Shown piece by piece: positions 48,238 through 56,981 of a stretch of DNA of 64,000 nucleotides. The position numbers and the translations under genes are program-made. Source of the stretch: Castellaniella sp049650445. Lineage in GTDB: Bacteria > Pseudomonadota > Gammaproteobacteria > Burkholderiales > Burkholderiaceae_B. The notes under the pieces were generated by a model that saw only the letters and a program-made list of their open reading frames with translations, had not been told where the DNA came from and did not search any database. The stretch is from contig NZ_JBASAD010000027.1 in assembly GCF_049650445.1 (NCBI RefSeq), forward strand, positions 22,915-86,914, given 5' to 3'. Numbering within the stretch: position 1 is the stretch's first letter; every line of letters starts with the position of its first letter.

Positions 48238-48681
48238 TCAGTTTTCGACATAAATACGCAGGAAAGCATGGGTGGCGTGCGGATCCATCGCGGTCGACTG
48301 GACCAGTTGCTGCTGCTGCGGGTTCAGCACCAGACCATCGACGACCTGGGTGCCGTTGGTGATGCGGCGGCCGCAATCGTCCGTCCACTGGACGGTGTAG
48401 CGGACCCGCACGAACTCGCCGAAGAGCTTGACCATCCGGGCGTGGCGCACGGAGAACTGCACCGACCGCATGCCGTTGGGCAAGGTGATCAGCGCCACGT
48501 CCTCGACTTCGACGCCGTTGCCGCTGGCCTCGTCCTGAACGCGCAGGGCCGACCGGGGCGCCACCGTGGTGTCGCAGGTGACGATCCGCGGCGCCGCCGC
48601 GGTCTGCGCCCATGCCGTCGGCGCAGCCACAGCCAGACCCAAGGGCAGAAGGGGGATGCAAAGCCATTGCCGGATGTTCAT
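48238..48681 (-). CDS. YcfL-like exported protein (DUF1425)
   Basis: 147 residues with a Sec signal ending near TAWAQ (about residue 26); unlike E. coli YcfL there is no lipobox Cys. The core (VEVEDVALITLPNGMRSVQF, VRVRYTVQWTDDCGRRI, and a final FLRIYVEN) fits the small beta-sandwich of DUF1425. It starts one base after the COG3014-like gene stops and is followed by the LpoB-like gene after 16 bases. The function of YcfL is not established. Confidence 0.8.
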   Translation of the reverse strand: MNIRQWLCIPLLPLGLAVAAPTAWAQTAAAPRIVTCDTTVAPRSALRVQDEASGNGVEVEDVALITLPNGMRSVQFSVRHARMVKLFGEFVRVRYTVQWTDDCGRRITNGTQVVDGLVLNPQQQQLVQSTAMDPHATHAFLRIYVEN

Positions 48682-48682
48682 A

Positions 48683-50218
48683 TCAGCTCGCCTTCGTGGA
48701 TGCCGCCGGCGACTCGTCCGCAGCAGCGGGTTCTTCGGCCACCTGGGTTGCAGCCGCCCCCAAAGCCGCGACCGGTTCTTCGGCAGGCAGCGCCTGGACG
48801 TAGACGGCCGGCTTGCCCAGGGTGCCGGATGCCTTGATCAGGACCAGGGTATTCGTGTTTTCCTGCAACGGGACTTCGGCAATCGGCTGACCGAGCGATC
48901 CGGCCAGTGCCAGGACGCCATCCTTGGGACGATCGACCACCACCATCTGGATGGTGTTGGGCAGGTTCACCCAGGCGCGAACGTCCGCCTTGGTCAGGGC
49001 ATACTGCGCCGCGCCGGTACCCAGTTTCAGCAAGGCCCCCACCAGCGGATCGGAGCTCTGCTGATCGATCTGGTGATTGATCACGGCCTGGGCGGTGGTC
49101 TTGATGACGGTAGAGATCACCGCCTTGGCGACGACCCCCTTATACGCAGCATCGAATTCCAGAGCGGCCAGTTCGTTCACGTCGGTCAGAACGGCGGTTT
49201 CCTGCTGCGTCTTGCCCGAGCCCACCTTCAGTCCGCCGAAAGCAGGCTGTCCCGGCTGGAACTGCGGCAGGGCCATCCCGGCATACGTCACCTTGTCCGT
49301 GACGATGAACAGCGGCAGGTCGATGCGGAACTCCTTCAAGCCCGGCCCCACACCGTCTTCGTACAAGATGACGGCCTTGTTCTTGAGCGCCCCCTTGCCA
49401 CGGCGGATTTCGCGGCCCAGGTAGGCGATCACGGCATCGCCCCCACGCGTCGCGCTGGCCGCGCTGGCGCGCTTGAGCATGTCGCGCGACAGATTCGAGC
49501 GCTTGTCGGCCCCGGCCGACGAGGTCGCCCGGAACACGACGCTCATCGCATCACCGGCAGCCATCCGGATCTTGGACTGACCCAGCCCGCTGGGCAGGTC
49601 CTTGACCCCGTCGGCGATCTTGGGACCGACTTCGCCCAGGCTCTGCTGCGCGCCCTCGCTTTTCTCGTCGGCGAGGCCTTCCTTGACCGACTGGTTCACC
49701 GTCGAGGCGAATGCCTTCAACTGCGTGACCGCATTGTCCTGGCGCACCTGCAGACGATTGAAGTCAACCCGCGCATTGGCCTCGTTGCCCAGCATCAGAT
49801 GATTGATGGCCTGGTAATAGTCGATCAGGGACCCCTGGTGGATCTTGCCCTGGTAGGCGCCAAAGGCATCGCTGGTCAAGGTCGTGCCCAACAGGTTGGC
49901 GACTTCCGCAGGCGTGTCGACCGTGTCTTCCTTCCAGTTGAGCTTGCGGGCAGCCGCATCGAAGGCGTCGCGGCTGAACGCCCACAGGCCGGCGTCGTTG
50001 AAGGCCTTGCCGGCCTCCAGAGAGTCGAGCAGGCTTTCGGGATCGTATTTGGGCTGCCCCTTGCCATCCAGGTACAGGGCTGCATAGGCTTGATAATCAG
50101 AGCCGGCCAGCAAGGCCGAAGCATCTTGCTGCCCGACGGTGCGCGTGCCCGCGCAACCCGCCAGGACCATTGCACACAGGCACAGCAAAGCGCGCCGCAT
50201 CCAGAGCGTAAGGATCAT
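48683..50218 (-). CDS. COG3014-like lipoprotein, first gene of the envelope cluster
   Basis: 511 residues. The lipobox MVLAGC places the lipidated Cys at residue 22. The N-terminal half is helical, including the TPR-like IDYYQAINHLMLGNEANARV stretch near residue 130 that is characteristic of COG3014. The C-terminal half is beta-rich (VILYEDGVGPGLKEFRIDLP, LPQFQPGQPAFGG). The last 40 residues are Ala/Glu/Pro-rich. In vibrios and relatives a COG3014 gene also neighbours ycfL and lpoB, so the association is conserved. No activity is known. Confidence 0.8.
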   Translation of the reverse strand: MILTLWMRRALLCLCAMVLAGCAGTRTVGQQDASALLAGSDYQAYAALYLDGKGQPKYDPESLLDSLEAGKAFNDAGLWAFSRDAFDAAARKLNWKEDTVDTPAEVANLLGTTLTSDAFGAYQGKIHQGSLIDYYQAINHLMLGNEANARVDFNRLQVRQDNAVTQLKAFASTVNQSVKEGLADEKSEGAQQSLGEVGPKIADGVKDLPSGLGQSKIRMAAGDAMSVVFRATSSAGADKRSNLSRDMLKRASAASATRGGDAVIAYLGREIRRGKGALKNKAVILYEDGVGPGLKEFRIDLPLFIVTDKVTYAGMALPQFQPGQPAFGGLKVGSGKTQQETAVLTDVNELAALEFDAAYKGVVAKAVISTVIKTTAQAVINHQIDQQSSDPLVGALLKLGTGAAQYALTKADVRAWVNLPNTIQMVVVDRPKDGVLALAGSLGQPIAEVPLQENTNTLVLIKASGTLGKPAVYVQALPAEEPVAALGAAATQVAEEPAAADESPAASTKAS

Positions 50219-50253
50219 CTCGCGTCCCTCCCATGGGATATGTTTTCTTACGT

Positions 50254-50283
50254 TTGACGCAGTTTATACGATAAAGGAATAAT
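50254..50283 (+). promoter_or_regulatory. Candidate sigma70 promoter for thiG
   Basis: TTGACG (50254-50259), 18 bases, then AATAAT (50278-50283), in an AT-rich gap between the divergent COG3014-like gene and thiG. No thiamine riboswitch motif is seen here. Confidence 0.35.
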
Positions 50284-50400
50284 TTTTTACATTGGCTTTT
50301 GTGCTGACGGGTTTTACAAAACGGGGGACCTCAAATGGATTATCCTTGTACGAAACCGCCACCCCGGCGACCGTCCCGCACCCCGCTCGTCCACACCCTC

Positions 50401-51204
50401 ATGACCACCCCAGACACCCTCACCATCGCCGACCGCGTCTTCCATTCCCGCCTGCTGGTCGGCACCGGCAAATACCGCGATTTCGAACAGACCCGCGAGG
50501 CCATCGAGGCCAGCGGCACGGAAATCGTCACCGTCGCCATCCGCCGCACCAACATCGGCCAGAACCCGGGCGAACCCAATCTGCTGGATTTCCTGTCCCC
50601 GGACCGCTATACCATCCTGCCCAACACGGCCGGCTGCTACACCGCCGACGACGCCGTGCGTACGCTGCGGCTGGCGCGCGAACTGCTGGACGGCCACAAT
50701 CTGGTCAAGCTCGAAGTCCTGGGCGACGCCGGCAATCTGTTCCCCAACATGCCGGAAACCCTGGCTGCCGCGCGCACGCTGGTGGCCGACGGCTTCCAGG
50801 TCATGGTGTATTGCAGCGACGACCCGATCCAGTGCCGCATGCTGGAAGACATCGGCGTGGCGGCGGTGATGCCGCTGGCTTCGCTGATCGGCTCGGGCAT
50901 GGGCATCGTCAACCCCTGGAACCTGCGCCTGATCATCGACCAGTCCCGCGTTCCCGTCCTGGTGGATGCCGGCGTGGGCACGGCCTCGGACGCCGCCATC
51001 GCGATGGAACTGGGTTGCGACGCGATCCTGATGAACACCGCCATCGCCGGTGCGCGCGACCCGATCCGCATGGCGCGCGCCATGCGCCTGGGCGTGGAAG
51101 CCGGGCGCGAGGCCTACCTGGCCGGCCGCATCAAGCGCAAGTACTACGACGCCGACCCCAGTTCGCCGGCCGAAGGCCTGCTGCCCTCGACCCGGGCAGC
51201 TTGA
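50401..51204 (+). CDS. thiG: Thiazole synthase
   Basis: 267 residues from the ATG at 50401, which gives the family-typical start just before FHSRLLVGTGKY; an ATG at 50335 would add 22 unrelated residues. NLVKLEVLGD contains the Schiff-base Lys and PVLVDAGVGTASDAA binds phosphate. ThiG makes the thiazole half of thiamine from deoxyxylulose phosphate and ThiS thiocarboxylate. thiS is not adjacent. A good terminator follows, separating it from thiD. Confidence 0.95.
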   Translation: MTTPDTLTIADRVFHSRLLVGTGKYRDFEQTREAIEASGTEIVTVAIRRTNIGQNPGEPNLLDFLSPDRYTILPNTAGCYTADDAVRTLRLARELLDGHNLVKLEVLGDAGNLFPNMPETLAAARTLVADGFQVMVYCSDDPIQCRMLEDIGVAAVMPLASLIGSGMGIVNPWNLRLIIDQSRVPVLVDAGVGTASDAAIAMELGCDAILMNTAIAGARDPIRMARAMRLGVEAGREAYLAGRIKRKYYDADPSSPAEGLLPSTRAA

Positions 51205-51222
51205 CCCCTCCGCTCTCCCGCT

Positions 51223-51252
51223 CGCCGGGGCGCGCCGCTCCGGCGTTTTTTT
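51223..51252 (+). terminator. Rho-independent terminator after thiG
   Basis: CGCCGG, an 11-base loop, CCGGCG and then seven Ts, 18 bases after the thiG stop codon. Confidence 0.8.
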
Positions 51253-51325
51253 ACCGCCGGGCCGTCCCAAGGTAAAAAGCGCCCCCTTGGGGGCAGCAAG
51301 CCGAAGGCGCAGCGTGGGGGCCTTT
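51251..51325 (-). repeat. Dispersed intergenic repeat, copy 1 (thiG-thiD gap)
   Basis: Read on the minus strand this segment has the shared pieces GCCCCCACGC, GCTTGCTGCCCCC, GGGGGCGCTTTTT, CCTTGGG and CGGCCCGGCGG. The same order occurs on the plus strand at 57768-57850. It includes a GC hairpin followed by TTTTT. Confidence 0.85.
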
Positions 51326-51346
51326 CTTATTCGCACGGAGCCCGCG

Positions 51347-52168
51347 ATGATTCCCAATACCTTGTCGATTGCCGGCGTGGACCCCTCGGGCGGGGCCGGC
51401 GTCCTGGCCGACGTCAAGACCATGAGCGCGCTGGGCGCCTACGGCATGGCCGTGATCGCCGCCCTGACCGCGCAAAATACGCAGGCCGTCACCGGCATTT
51501 CCCCGGTGTCGCCGGAATTCGTCGCTGCCCAGATCGACACGCTGTTCGCCGACGTGCGCGTGGACGCGGTCAAGATCGGCATGCTGGGCCAGACCGGCGT
51601 CACCCGCGTAGTGGCGGACCGGCTGGCTCACTGGAAGCCGGCGCATCTGGTGCTGGACCCCGTGATGGTGGCCAAGAGCGGCGACCATCTCCTGGAGCGT
51701 CAGGCGGTGGAGGCCCTGCGCGAGGGTCTGATCCCGCTGGCCACCGTCATCACCCCCAATCTGCCGGAGGCCGGCGTGCTGCTGGGCCAAAGCCCGGTCG
51801 ACAACCTGAAGGACATGCGCCGCGTGGCCGAGCGCCTGCGCCGGCTGCTGGCCGACGATGGCGAGCGCTGGGTCTTCCTGAAGGGCGGCCACCTCCCCGG
51901 GGACGACACCATCGACCTGCTGCACGACGGCGACCGGCTGATCGAGCTGCCGGGCCGGCGCATCGACACCCCCAACACCCACGGCACCGGCTGCACGCTG
52001 TCGGCGGCCATGGCCGCCCTGCTGCCGCGCACCCAGGACGTGCCCGAGGCCGCACGCCACGCCAAGGCCTGGCTGGAACGCGCCATCGCCACCTCCGGTC
52101 AGCTTCAGGTCGGCACCGGCCACGGGCCGGTGCATCACTTCCACGCCCTGTGGCCGGCCCAGACCTGA
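51347..52168 (+). CDS. thiD: Hydroxymethylpyrimidine/phosphomethylpyrimidine kinase
   Basis: 273 residues, starting MIPNTLSIAGVDPSGGAG, the ThiD N-terminal motif; CACGGAG lies seven bases before the ATG. NTHGTGCTLSAA is the phosphate-binding loop with the catalytic-site Cys. It makes the pyrimidine diphosphate for thiamine synthesis. It lies 142 bases beyond thiG, across a terminator and a repeat, so it likely has its own promoter. thiE proper is not in the window. Confidence 0.95.
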   Translation: MIPNTLSIAGVDPSGGAGVLADVKTMSALGAYGMAVIAALTAQNTQAVTGISPVSPEFVAAQIDTLFADVRVDAVKIGMLGQTGVTRVVADRLAHWKPAHLVLDPVMVAKSGDHLLERQAVEALREGLIPLATVITPNLPEAGVLLGQSPVDNLKDMRRVAERLRRLLADDGERWVFLKGGHLPGDDTIDLLHDGDRLIELPGRRIDTPNTHGTGCTLSAAMAALLPRTQDVPEAARHAKAWLERAIATSGQLQVGTGHGPVHHFHALWPAQT

Positions 52169-52240
52169 TCCCGCGCAAATGCCCCGCACAGGCTCTGGCC
52201 TATAATCGGACTCGACTCAACCTCAGGTATCTCACGCGAC

Positions 52241-52921
52241 ATGAACGTCAACGACATTGCCGACGCTGATCGTGCCCGCTTCAACATGGTCGAACAGCAG
52301 ATCCGCCCCTGGAACGTCCAGGACGAGCGGGTACTGCAAGCCGTCTTCGACATGCCTCGAGAACGCTTCGTCCCGCCGCAATTGCGCGCCCTGGCCTTCG
52401 CGGACACGGAACTGCCGCTGGTGATCGACGGCGTCGACACCCGCGAGACCATGCTGTCCCCCAAGGTCGAGGCCAAGCTGGCCGAAGAACTGCTGCTCCA
52501 GCCCACGGACTGCGTGCTGGAAATCGGCACCGGCTCGGGCTACCAGGCGGCCCTGCTGTCGCGCTTGTGCCAGCAGGTCACCAGCATCGAACTCGAAAGC
52601 CGCCTGTCGGCCTTCGCCCAGGCCAACCTTGCACGCAGCCAGATCGCCAACGTGACGCTGGAAACGGGCGACGCGCACGCCGGCTGGGGCACGGCCGAAT
52701 TCGATGCCATCCTGATCACCGGCTCCGTCCCCTCGGTGCCCGACGCGCTGAAATACCAGTTGGCCGTGGGCGGCCGCATGGTGGCCATCGTCGGTCACAG
52801 CCCGATCATGACGGTGTGCCGCATCACACGCACCAGCGCTGCGAACTTCGATACCGCGTACCTGTTCGACACCTACGTGAAGCCCCTGCGCGGCACGGCA
52901 CGGTCGCGCTTCAAGTTCTGA
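52241..52921 (+). CDS. Protein-L-isoaspartate O-methyltransferase family protein
   Basis: 226 residues. VLEIGTGSGYQAALLSRL is the AdoMet-binding motif, and VEQQIRPWNVQDERVL plus MPRERFVP fit the Pcm-like family common in betaproteobacteria. True Pcm enzymes repair isoaspartyl residues, but this subgroup lacks some residues around the usual Pcm active-site Ser region (ETMLSPKVE in place of TISQP). Whether it has that activity is uncertain. Confidence 0.85.
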   Translation: MNVNDIADADRARFNMVEQQIRPWNVQDERVLQAVFDMPRERFVPPQLRALAFADTELPLVIDGVDTRETMLSPKVEAKLAEELLLQPTDCVLEIGTGSGYQAALLSRLCQQVTSIELESRLSAFAQANLARSQIANVTLETGDAHAGWGTAEFDAILITGSVPSVPDALKYQLAVGGRMVAIVGHSPIMTVCRITRTSAANFDTAYLFDTYVKPLRGTARSRFKF

Positions 52922-52959
52922 CGCATTGCGCCGCACCGACTGGGCGGCACCTGTCTACG

Positions 52960-52985
52960 ACGAGCCCCGCGCATGCGGGGCTCGT
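52960..52985. terminator. Strong hairpin between convergent Pcm-family and rfaE2 genes
   Basis: ACGAGCCCCGC, loop GCAT, GCGGGGCTCGT: a perfect 11-pair stem, 39 bases after one stop and 17 before the other. The U-tract is weak. Confidence 0.65.
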
Positions 52986-53001
52986 GCGTTCCGGACCCGG
53001 C

Positions 53002-53490
53002 TCAGGCCCGGATCTTGCGCAGCAACGCCGTGGTCGAGCGCTGGTGCTCGAAGGGAATCGCCACGGCCCGCCCGCCCCAGCCGCGCACCACGGCGGTTTC
53101 GGGCAGCGTGTCCATGTCGTAGTCGCCGCCCTTGACGATCACGTCGGGCCGCAGGGCCTGGATCAGTTCCAGCGGCGTGTCCTCGGCAAACAGCACCACC
53201 CCGTCCACACAGGCCAGCGCAGCCAGCAGGGCGGCACGGTCGGTCTGGGCATTCAGAGGCCGGTCATCGCCCTTGCCCAGGCGGCGCACGGAATCATCCG
53301 TGTTCACTCCCACGATCAGCGCAGCCCCCAATTGAGCGGCTTGATCCAGATAGGTCACGTGTCCGCGATGCAGGATGTCGAACACGCCGTTGGTGAAGAT
53401 CAGCGGACGCGGGAAACGCCCTTCACGCACAGCCTGTTCGCAGGCCGCACGATCGAGGACTTTTGATTCGAAGCGGGCGGGCGCCGTCAT
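53002..53490 (-). CDS. rfaE2: D-glycero-beta-D-manno-heptose 1-phosphate adenylyltransferase
   Basis: 162 residues, starting at an ATG that overlaps the ubiB stop (TGATG). TNGVFDILHRGHVTYLD holds the HxGH nucleotidyltransferase motif, and VIVKGGDYD is the second signature. It is a stand-alone version of the C-terminal half of HldE and makes ADP-heptose for LPS core. The kinase half must be encoded elsewhere. Confidence 0.94.
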   Translation of the reverse strand: MTAPARFESKVLDRAACEQAVREGRFPRPLIFTNGVFDILHRGHVTYLDQAAQLGAALIVGVNTDDSVRRLGKGDDRPLNAQTDRAALLAALACVDGVVLFAEDTPLELIQALRPDVIVKGGDYDMDTLPETAVVRGWGGRAVAIPFEHQRSTTALLRKIRA

Positions 53491-55055
53491 CAGAAGCTGC
53501 CCCCGCGCGTCAGCGCCCAGACGGCCACGGCCAGCCCGACCGCCAGAATGCCGCACAGCACGGACAACAGGTGATTGGAGCGATCCTGGGCACGCCGCAG
53601 GCGTTCGAGTTCGGCCCGCATCGCCGGCCCCGGATCGGGGTGGTTCAAGCGGGTATAGACCAGACGCGGAATCTGCGGCAGGATCTGCGCCCACTGGCTG
53701 GCTTCCTGGTCCAGCCGCTGACGCAGGCCACGCAGGCCGACGCGCTGATGCATCCATTTTTCCAGGAAAGGTTTGGCGGTCTGCCACAGGTCCAGATTCG
53801 GGTCCAGTTCGCGGCCCATGCCCTCGACGTTCAGCAGGGTCTTCTGCAGCAACACCAGTTGGGGCTGGATTTCGACGTTGAAGCGCCGCGAGGTCTGGAA
53901 CAGGCGCAGCAGCACCTGGCCCAGAGAGATTTCCGACAGCGGCCGATCAAAATAGGGCTCGCAGACGGCGCGCACGGCGCCTTCGAGTTCTTCTTCGCGG
54001 GTGGTGGGCGGTACCCAGCCGGACTCGATGTGCAGTTGGGCGACCCGGCGGTAATCGCGCTGGAAGAAAGCCAGGAAGTTCTGCGCCAGGTAGTTCTTGT
54101 CGAACTCGGACAGAGAACCGACGATGCCGAAGTCCAGGGCGATGTAGCGCCCCAGGGTGTCGGGGTCGTCGGACACGTAGATGTTGCCCGGATGCATGTC
54201 GGCGTGAAAGAAGCCGTCCGTGAACACCTGCATGAAGAAGATCTCGACCCCCTGACGCGCCAGCAACGGGATGTCCACACCCAGCGCGCGCAGGCGGTCG
54301 ACCTGGCTGACCGGCACGCCGCGCATGCGTTCCATGGTGAAGACCTGGCTGGCGCAGTATTCCCAGACGACTTCGGGCACCCGCAGCAGATGGGCGCGGC
54401 CGGTGTCGGGACCGAAATTGCGCCGCAACTGGCTGCAGTTCGCGGCCTCGCGGATCAGGTCCAGTTCGTCGTGCAGGTACTTGTCGAATTCAGCCACGAC
54501 TTCGCGCGGCTTCAGGCGCCGCCCGTCGGGTGCCAGCCGCTCGACCAACCCGGCGATCGCGCGCAGCAGCGTCAGGTCACGCTCAATGGCCTCGCGCATC
54601 CCCGGGCGCAGGACTTTGACCGCAACTTCGCGGCCATCGTGCAGCACGGCCAAATGCACCTGGGCGATGGACGCCGAGGCCACGGGGTCCCGCTCGAACT
54701 GGGCAAACAGATTCTGCGGCGCGTCGCCCAGGGACTCACGGATGATGTCGGCCGCCTGATCGGATGGAAACGGCGGCACGCGATCCTGCAGCCGGGCGAG
54801 CTCGTCGGCGATGTCCTGGGGCACCAGGTCGCGGCGCGTGGACAGCACCTGACCGAACTTGACATAGATCGGCCCGAGGGTTTCCAGGGCCAGACGCAGG
54901 CGTTCGCCACGCGGGCGGCGCGGCCGGTGGCCCAGGCAGACGATCTTCAGCAGCACATGCGCCCAGGAATGCTGGAGGCCGGACAGGACCAGCTCATCGA
55001 GTCGGTAGCGCAAGCCGATCCACAGGATGTAGGCCAGACGCAGGAACGTCATCAT
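53490..55055 (-). CDS. ubiB: Ubiquinone biosynthesis regulatory kinase-like protein UbiB
   Basis: 521 residues. YVKFGQVLSTRRDLVP is the KxGQ motif, ASASIAQVH the Ala-rich loop, and FFHADMHPGNI the metal-binding site, the marks of the ADCK/UbiB family. Two membrane segments end the chain (VLCGILAVGLAVAVWALTRG). It supports coenzyme Q synthesis at the inner membrane. It overlaps ubiJ by four bases and rfaE2 by one, forming one operon. Confidence 0.95.
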   Translation of the reverse strand: MMTFLRLAYILWIGLRYRLDELVLSGLQHSWAHVLLKIVCLGHRPRRPRGERLRLALETLGPIYVKFGQVLSTRRDLVPQDIADELARLQDRVPPFPSDQAADIIRESLGDAPQNLFAQFERDPVASASIAQVHLAVLHDGREVAVKVLRPGMREAIERDLTLLRAIAGLVERLAPDGRRLKPREVVAEFDKYLHDELDLIREAANCSQLRRNFGPDTGRAHLLRVPEVVWEYCASQVFTMERMRGVPVSQVDRLRALGVDIPLLARQGVEIFFMQVFTDGFFHADMHPGNIYVSDDPDTLGRYIALDFGIVGSLSEFDKNYLAQNFLAFFQRDYRRVAQLHIESGWVPPTTREEELEGAVRAVCEPYFDRPLSEISLGQVLLRLFQTSRRFNVEIQPQLVLLQKTLLNVEGMGRELDPNLDLWQTAKPFLEKWMHQRVGLRGLRQRLDQEASQWAQILPQIPRLVYTRLNHPDPGPAMRAELERLRRAQDRSNHLLSVLCGILAVGLAVAVWALTRGGSF

Positions 55056-55681
55056 GCCCCGCCCTCCAGCCGCCGCAGGCGCGCGTCGAGGCGATCCAGC
55101 CGGGACTCGAACGCCTGACGGTTCGAAGCCCAGGCCAGGAAGTCGGTCTCCCGGACGCCCAGGCCGGATTCTTCGCCCAGATATTCAGTCAGATTGTCCT
55201 GCGCACGCGATGCTGCCTGCCGCAGGCCGCCGGCCAGTTCTCGCGCGCCCCGGGTCAGGCGCACAGCCGCCACGTCGCCCACGACGCGCGACAGGTCGTC
55301 TTCGACATCCCAGCGCAGGCCGCGCGCCAGATCGGACACCAGGTGCGCCAGGCCGGCATCCCCCTGGATATGCGCCAGGCCTGTCACCCCGGCCAGGCCT
55401 TCGTCGCGCCAGGCACCGGGCAGATCGCGGCGGCGTTCGGGCGGAATGGACAGGACCACGTCGGGCACCACGGCCCGGTCGCAGGCCTGCAGCGTGCCGT
55501 CGGAAGTGATCGCGCATTGCAGCGTCCAGGGCTCGCCGGCCGTCAGGCGCAGCGATTTGCCGGCCTGAGCCGCCAGCCGTTCGCGTGCCCAGGATTCGCG
55601 ACGCAGTAACGCATTCAGCCCCCGGAGCAGGACATCGACGGGAGCAGGAAAGGGCAAGGGAAAAGGCAGAGGCATGATCAT
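55052..55681 (-). CDS. ubiJ: Ubiquinone biosynthesis accessory factor UbiJ (SCP2 domain)
   Basis: 209 residues from the ATG at 55681 (a second ATG at 55675 is equally possible). The SCP2-like lipid-binding domain occupies about residues 10-120, followed by a helical tail with a coiled-coil-like end (ESRLDRLDARLRRLEG). UbiJ binds Q intermediates and assembles the Ubi complex. Its stop overlaps the ubiB start (ATGA), the standard ubiE-ubiJ-ubiB arrangement, here with a Tim44-like gene inserted between ubiE and ubiJ. Confidence 0.88.
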   Translation of the reverse strand: MIMPLPFPLPFPAPVDVLLRGLNALLRRESWARERLAAQAGKSLRLTAGEPWTLQCAITSDGTLQACDRAVVPDVVLSIPPERRRDLPGAWRDEGLAGVTGLAHIQGDAGLAHLVSDLARGLRWDVEDDLSRVVGDVAAVRLTRGARELAGGLRQAASRAQDNLTEYLGEESGLGVRETDFLAWASNRQAFESRLDRLDARLRRLEGGA

Positions 55682-55757
55682 GGACGACGAGGCCGGACGC
55701 CCGGACACACCCGGGCCGGGAGCAGGCCTCAGTTTACCGGTTTTGTGCGCTGCAAAG

Positions 55758-55800
55758 GCAGAAGGCTGCCCGTCCCAGCACACGGGACGGGCAGCCTTCT
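55758..55800 (-). terminator. Hairpin after the Tim44-like gene
   Basis: GAAGGCTGCCCGTCCC and GGGACGGGCAGCCTTC form a perfect 16-pair stem around an eight-base loop. It lies in the gap between the Tim44-like gene's stop and the ubiJ start on the same strand, so it probably ends the former transcript. Confidence 0.8.
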
Positions 55801-55820
55801 CAGGCCGATCCAGAAGCTGA

Positions 55821-56798
55821 TCAGCGGGCGTTGGTCTGCTGAATGCCGGCCAGCAGCCAGCCGGCGCCGTCGGCCTTGTACAGATTCCAGACTTCCTCGA
55901 AGTGGAAGGCTTCGGCTCCGGCCGATTCGCGCAGCATGCCGGAATAGCGCACGCTGGCCAGGTGGCCACCGGCCACGGTCTCGATCCCCAGCAGTTCGGC
56001 GTTCAGCAGCACGATGTCGGTGCGATTGCCTTCTTCGGGGCTGGGCAGACGAGGCGTGATTTCCGCCAGCAGATCGTCGGACAGGAACTCACGCAGGCTG
56101 TCGCGATTGCCCGCGTCCCACAGGGACTGTACGCGGGTGAACTGCTGCTTGGCCTGATCCAGGAAAGCCGGGACGTCGAAGCCTTCCGGGATGAACCAGG
56201 ACGGGTCCTGAGCCTGAACGGACGGTGCGGATTCGATCACCGGAGCGGCGGACGAGGCCGGAGCGGGCGCCGGACGGCTGCCGGACAGATCGAAGCCCCC
56301 ATCCTGAGGCGCGGACTGGCGATAGCTGTTGCCCGACGCGGCACCGCCTGCGGCGGCCCCGGCGAGCGGGCGCTGAGCCCCACGCAGACGGCGCACCAGG
56401 AACATGACCGCAAAGACCACCAGGCCGATCAGCAGCGCGCTGGAGAGAAATTCCAGGAACGCGCCCGACAGCCCCATGCTGGACAGCAGGGCGGCGATAC
56501 CCAGGCCGGCGGCGATACCGGCGAGGGGGCCAAGAAAGCGGGACATGCCCGACTTGGCGGCAGTGCCGGCGGCGGCAGTGCCCGCCGCTGCACCGGCAGC
56601 CGGCGTGGCCGCGCGCTGGGTGGTCTGGGCGGCCGGCGGCGTCACGGCCTGGCGCTGCGAGGTGATATTGGAGGACTGGCGGCCAAAGTTGCCGCCACCC
56701 ATGCGGCGGGCTTCCGCATCCTGGGTCACGGCCATCATGGTCAAGGCCGCCATCAGCAGCACGGAAGCGGCAGCCCAGCGGGGCAGACGAAGATTCAT
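55821..56798 (-). CDS. Tim44-like domain membrane protein
   Basis: 325 residues. A signal/anchor at 11-28 is followed by a Thr/Ala/Gln-rich linker and two further hydrophobic segments (about residues 88-135). The C-terminal Tim44-like domain starts near residue 195 (FIPEGFDVPAFLDQAKQQFTRVQSLWDAGN, shown here only as FIPEGFDVPAFLDQ and FTRVQSLWDAGN for brevity) and runs through FHFEEVWNLYKADG. In bacteria such proteins sit next to ubiE in betaproteobacteria; their role is unknown. It is transcribed with ubiE or from its own promoter. Confidence 0.88.
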   Translation of the reverse strand: MNLRLPRWAAASVLLMAALTMMAVTQDAEARRMGGGNFGRQSSNITSQRQAVTPPAAQTTQRAATPAAGAAAGTAAAGTAAKSGMSRFLGPLAGIAAGLGIAALLSSMGLSGAFLEFLSSALLIGLVVFAVMFLVRRLRGAQRPLAGAAAGGAASGNSYRQSAPQDGGFDLSGSRPAPAPASSAAPVIESAPSVQAQDPSWFIPEGFDVPAFLDQAKQQFTRVQSLWDAGNRDSLREFLSDDLLAEITPRLPSPEEGNRTDIVLLNAELLGIETVAGGHLASVRYSGMLRESAGAEAFHFEEVWNLYKADGAGWLLAGIQQTNAR

Positions 56799-56930
56799 GG
56801 AGTCTCCTGGAATGACAGGGCCGATGCATATCCCGGCAACCTGACATAAAGCTGAATAAGGATGTAAATTACCACAGAATCCGTTGATCCGCTGGGCGGA
56901 AACATCCTTTTTTACACAGCGGAATGCACA

Positions 56931-56952
56931 CAGGCCGCCTATAGGCGGCCTG
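56931..56952 (-). terminator. Hairpin downstream of ubiE
   Basis: CAGGCCGCC, loop TATA, GGCGGCCTG: a perfect nine-pair stem 30 bases beyond the ubiE stop. There is no clear U-tract. Confidence 0.6.
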
Positions 56953-56981
56953 GCTGTTTCGGGCGCTGAAACAACTTCAGT

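Noticed and set aside
50219..50400. A thiamine riboswitch upstream of thiG
   Set aside because: The conserved CTGAGA-type core and its partner ACCTGA element are not seen; only a plain promoter candidate is visible.
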